Assembly: GCA_017871115.1 (NCBI GenBank)
Contig: JAFCIZ010000006.1
Location: 2,170,001-2,234,000, forward strand
Source of the DNA: Cunninghamella blakesleeana
Taxonomy: Eukaryota; Mucoromycota; Mucoromycetes; Mucorales; Cunninghamellaceae
Length of the DNA: 64,000 bases
Direction: 5' to 3'
The position numbers and the translations under genes are program-made. The notes under the pieces were generated by a model, which did no database searches, had not been told where the DNA came from, and saw nothing but the letters and a program-made list of their open reading frames with translations. Within the stretch, counting starts at the first letter, position 1. The number at the start of each line of letters is the position of its first letter. This document shows, one piece after another, positions 62,441 to 64,000 of this stretch.

Positions 62441-63234
62441 TTACTTGCGTTATTTATTTATTTTATTTTATTTTTTGTATGTGTGTGTTATTGTATATAT
62501 AAGTATATAACTATTATTATTATTTTAATAAAAATAAAAATAAAAAGGTTTAATCAATACAAAAAGTGATTAACAAAGTAAATTTCAATATTTTACATAT
62601 TAAAAATAAATTCAAGTTATATATATTTATGAGTATATGAGTAATAAAAAAAAAAACCAAAAATAAAAAAAAGTTGTCAAACCAAATAAACATTTTAAGT
62701 TGTCTAAAAAAAAAATTAAAGTCCTACTTTTTGCATATATAAATTACTATTTTAAGAAAAATTTCTAGTAATTCAACTTTAAAAGTGGTTTTATTTATTA
62801 TTTATTACTTCACTCTTATCTCTATCGGCATTTTTAAGTAAATGTATTTATAAATTAAAAATAAATTCAACTGATAATGACAATAATACTTCTATCCTTA
62901 CTATTCAGGAAAATGGGCCATTGGACCACCATCACGAAAAAAATCAAACAAGCTTGTATCCAGGTTCCTAAAAAAAGAAAAATGCGAAGAAATAAATTCA
63001 TTTTCAGACACCCAGTTATTATTCCATACTACCAACAATAAGCAATTGCATAATGAAGTAATTAAATATACTTTACATACGACTTTCTTTATGCATCTCC
63101 TTTTGACCACTTTTGTCAAGCACTAGTTTTATTATATAAAATGTTCAATTTTCATTGAGCGACCTATGGAATTTGAATTGTTAACAGTATTGGTTTAAAT
63201 ATCAAGTTAACTAGTATTATTATTATTATTTTAT
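62323..63234. other. Spacer between the MFS gene and its relic
   Basis: About 900 bp, AT-rich, with a (TA)n tract at about 62404-62436. At 62901-63119 the minus strand has a more varied stretch that could be one or two exons (LFDFFRDGGPMAHFPE after a TTTTTTTAG acceptor); a different splice phase would read TWIQACLIFFVMVVQWPIF instead. Neither reading is recognised. Confidence 0.45.
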
Positions 63235-63775
63235 CAGACAAAAACAACAGCAATTGCAATATAACAATCGTAACAATAAAAATAGTAATAGTCATCATTT
63301 ATTATATTTTTTAATATTTGGATAGTATGGATTAGGTTAATAATGGAATCAATTTGTTTTTTATTATCAGCTTTGATTACGATATCGTTAGGGTTATCTA
63401 ACATGATTGTTTTTAAATGTATTTCTATTTTAGCACAACTCTCATTAATATTGTTCTATGCTACGTTGGTAGAACCCTTCCTAGTTGATATTTTATTAGG
63501 TGTTCAAGCTTTATAGGATTTTGTTGCCAGTGACATAAAAATAAAAATAAAAAATCATTTTTTATTGCTATTGTTATTATTATTGTGATTATTGTTGACA
63601 TATATTTATTATTTATTATTAGTATTGTAATTATATATTATTTCAGAGTTAGGTACACATTTACTTTATAATACTTTTGTTGGGCCAATAATTTATCATT
63701 TTATATTTATGCCACCATGAGTGGATCTGGCGTCATTTTAGTTTTCTGGGTGAATCCCCTAAAACAATGAACTTG
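63235..63775 (+). pseudogene. Decayed tandem copy of the MFS transporter C-terminal half
   Basis: Broken translations follow the intact gene's end in the same order. Parts: QKQQQ at about 63238-63252; after a stop and a frame change at about 63328, FNIWIVWIRLIMESICFLL aligns with FNIWMARIGLSIEATGFIL; LFYATLVEPFLVDILLGVQA aligns with LYTTLVDPSQVGALLGSQA; a stop follows; LGTHLLYNTFVGPII aligns with TGLSLLYSASVETIP. At least four stops or frame shifts are present. The last two pieces are separated by about 110 bp ending in TTTCAG, matching the final intron of the parent. A DNA-level duplication followed by decay explains this; a processed copy would lack the intron. Confidence 0.75.
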
Positions 63776-63819
63776 ATAGTAGTATTTTAATATCATATTT
63801 TGAATTTCTTTATATATTT

Positions 63820-63850
<31 letters not shown>

Positions 63851-64000
63851 TATTTGTATTTTTTTAAAAAAAAAATGAAACGCGCTGTTTGAATTTTTTA
63901 AAAAATAAAATTCATTTTACGCTTATCCATCCCTTTTTTTCTTTGTCTTATTTTAATCTAAATTAGTATTATATATAATGCATATCTGTCATTTATAATA
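63776..64000. other. Right-edge spacer with a large T23A11 palindrome
   Basis: T23 followed by A11 at 63817-63850, and a second smaller one at 63861-63876. The pyrimidine-rich stretch at about 63930-63955 could be the promoter of a gene beyond the window. No gene seen. Confidence 0.5.

Overview
This is a very AT-rich nuclear window from a eukaryote, almost certainly a fungus. The genes are intron-rich: short GT-AG introns of about 60-120 bp with TTTAG, ATAG or TAG acceptors, and up to 21 coding exons per gene. All three standard stop codons are used. The gene content (FMP27, RTG2, DLT1, FAR11, SEC24, FUR1, SEN54, CWF18) is fungal. A STRA6-type receptor, a URC1-type gene and asparagine/glutamine-rich tracts suggest an early-diverging lineage, most plausibly Mucoromycota. 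That placement is inference. I reconstructed exons by hand from splice sites and conserved protein continuity. The summed exons of every complete gene give a whole number of codons. SEN54 keeps one ambiguous junction.

Layout. 1-14 kb: 5' part of FMP27, a SET-domain lysine methyltransferase and RTG2 (all minus), DLT1 (plus), then FAR11 of the STRIPAK complex (minus). 14-24 kb: SEC24 and a 21-exon STRA6-like receptor (both minus). 24-28 kb: uracil phosphoribosyltransferase (FUR1/URC6 type) divergent from a GTP-cyclohydrolase-II-like URC1/urg1 gene, with a promoter holding six GATA motifs. 28-34 kb: proteasome receptor RPN13, an unidentified ORF, tRNA-splicing endonuclease SEN54 and a 73-residue unknown. 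34-36 kb has no gene I can support. 36-43 kb: a divergent exportin-1 (CRM1) paralogue and a seven-TM receptor. 44-50 kb: CWF18, two VTT-domain (TMEM41-like) genes and ZNHIT2 between them. 50-56 kb: a TMX2-like thioredoxin protein, an old-yellow-enzyme reductase and a WRAP53/TCAB1-like WD40 protein. 56-64 kb: a candidate tail-anchored protein, an unidentified seven-exon protein, an MFS transporter and a decayed tandem copy of that transporter.

How genes work together. Most neighbours are unrelated housekeeping genes. The clear functional pair is FUR1/URC1: uracil is converted to UMP by UPRT, and the URC route of uracil breakdown in fungi needs both a UPRT and the URC1 protein. The two VTT genes may be diverged duplicates. 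The MFS gene has a degenerate copy about 0.9 kb downstream.

Most interesting: the STRA6-like gene, the URC pair with its GATA-rich promoter, the CRM1 paralogue, the MFS relic that keeps an ancestral intron position, several very small exons (12-19 nt), and the recurrent T(n)A(n) palindromes.
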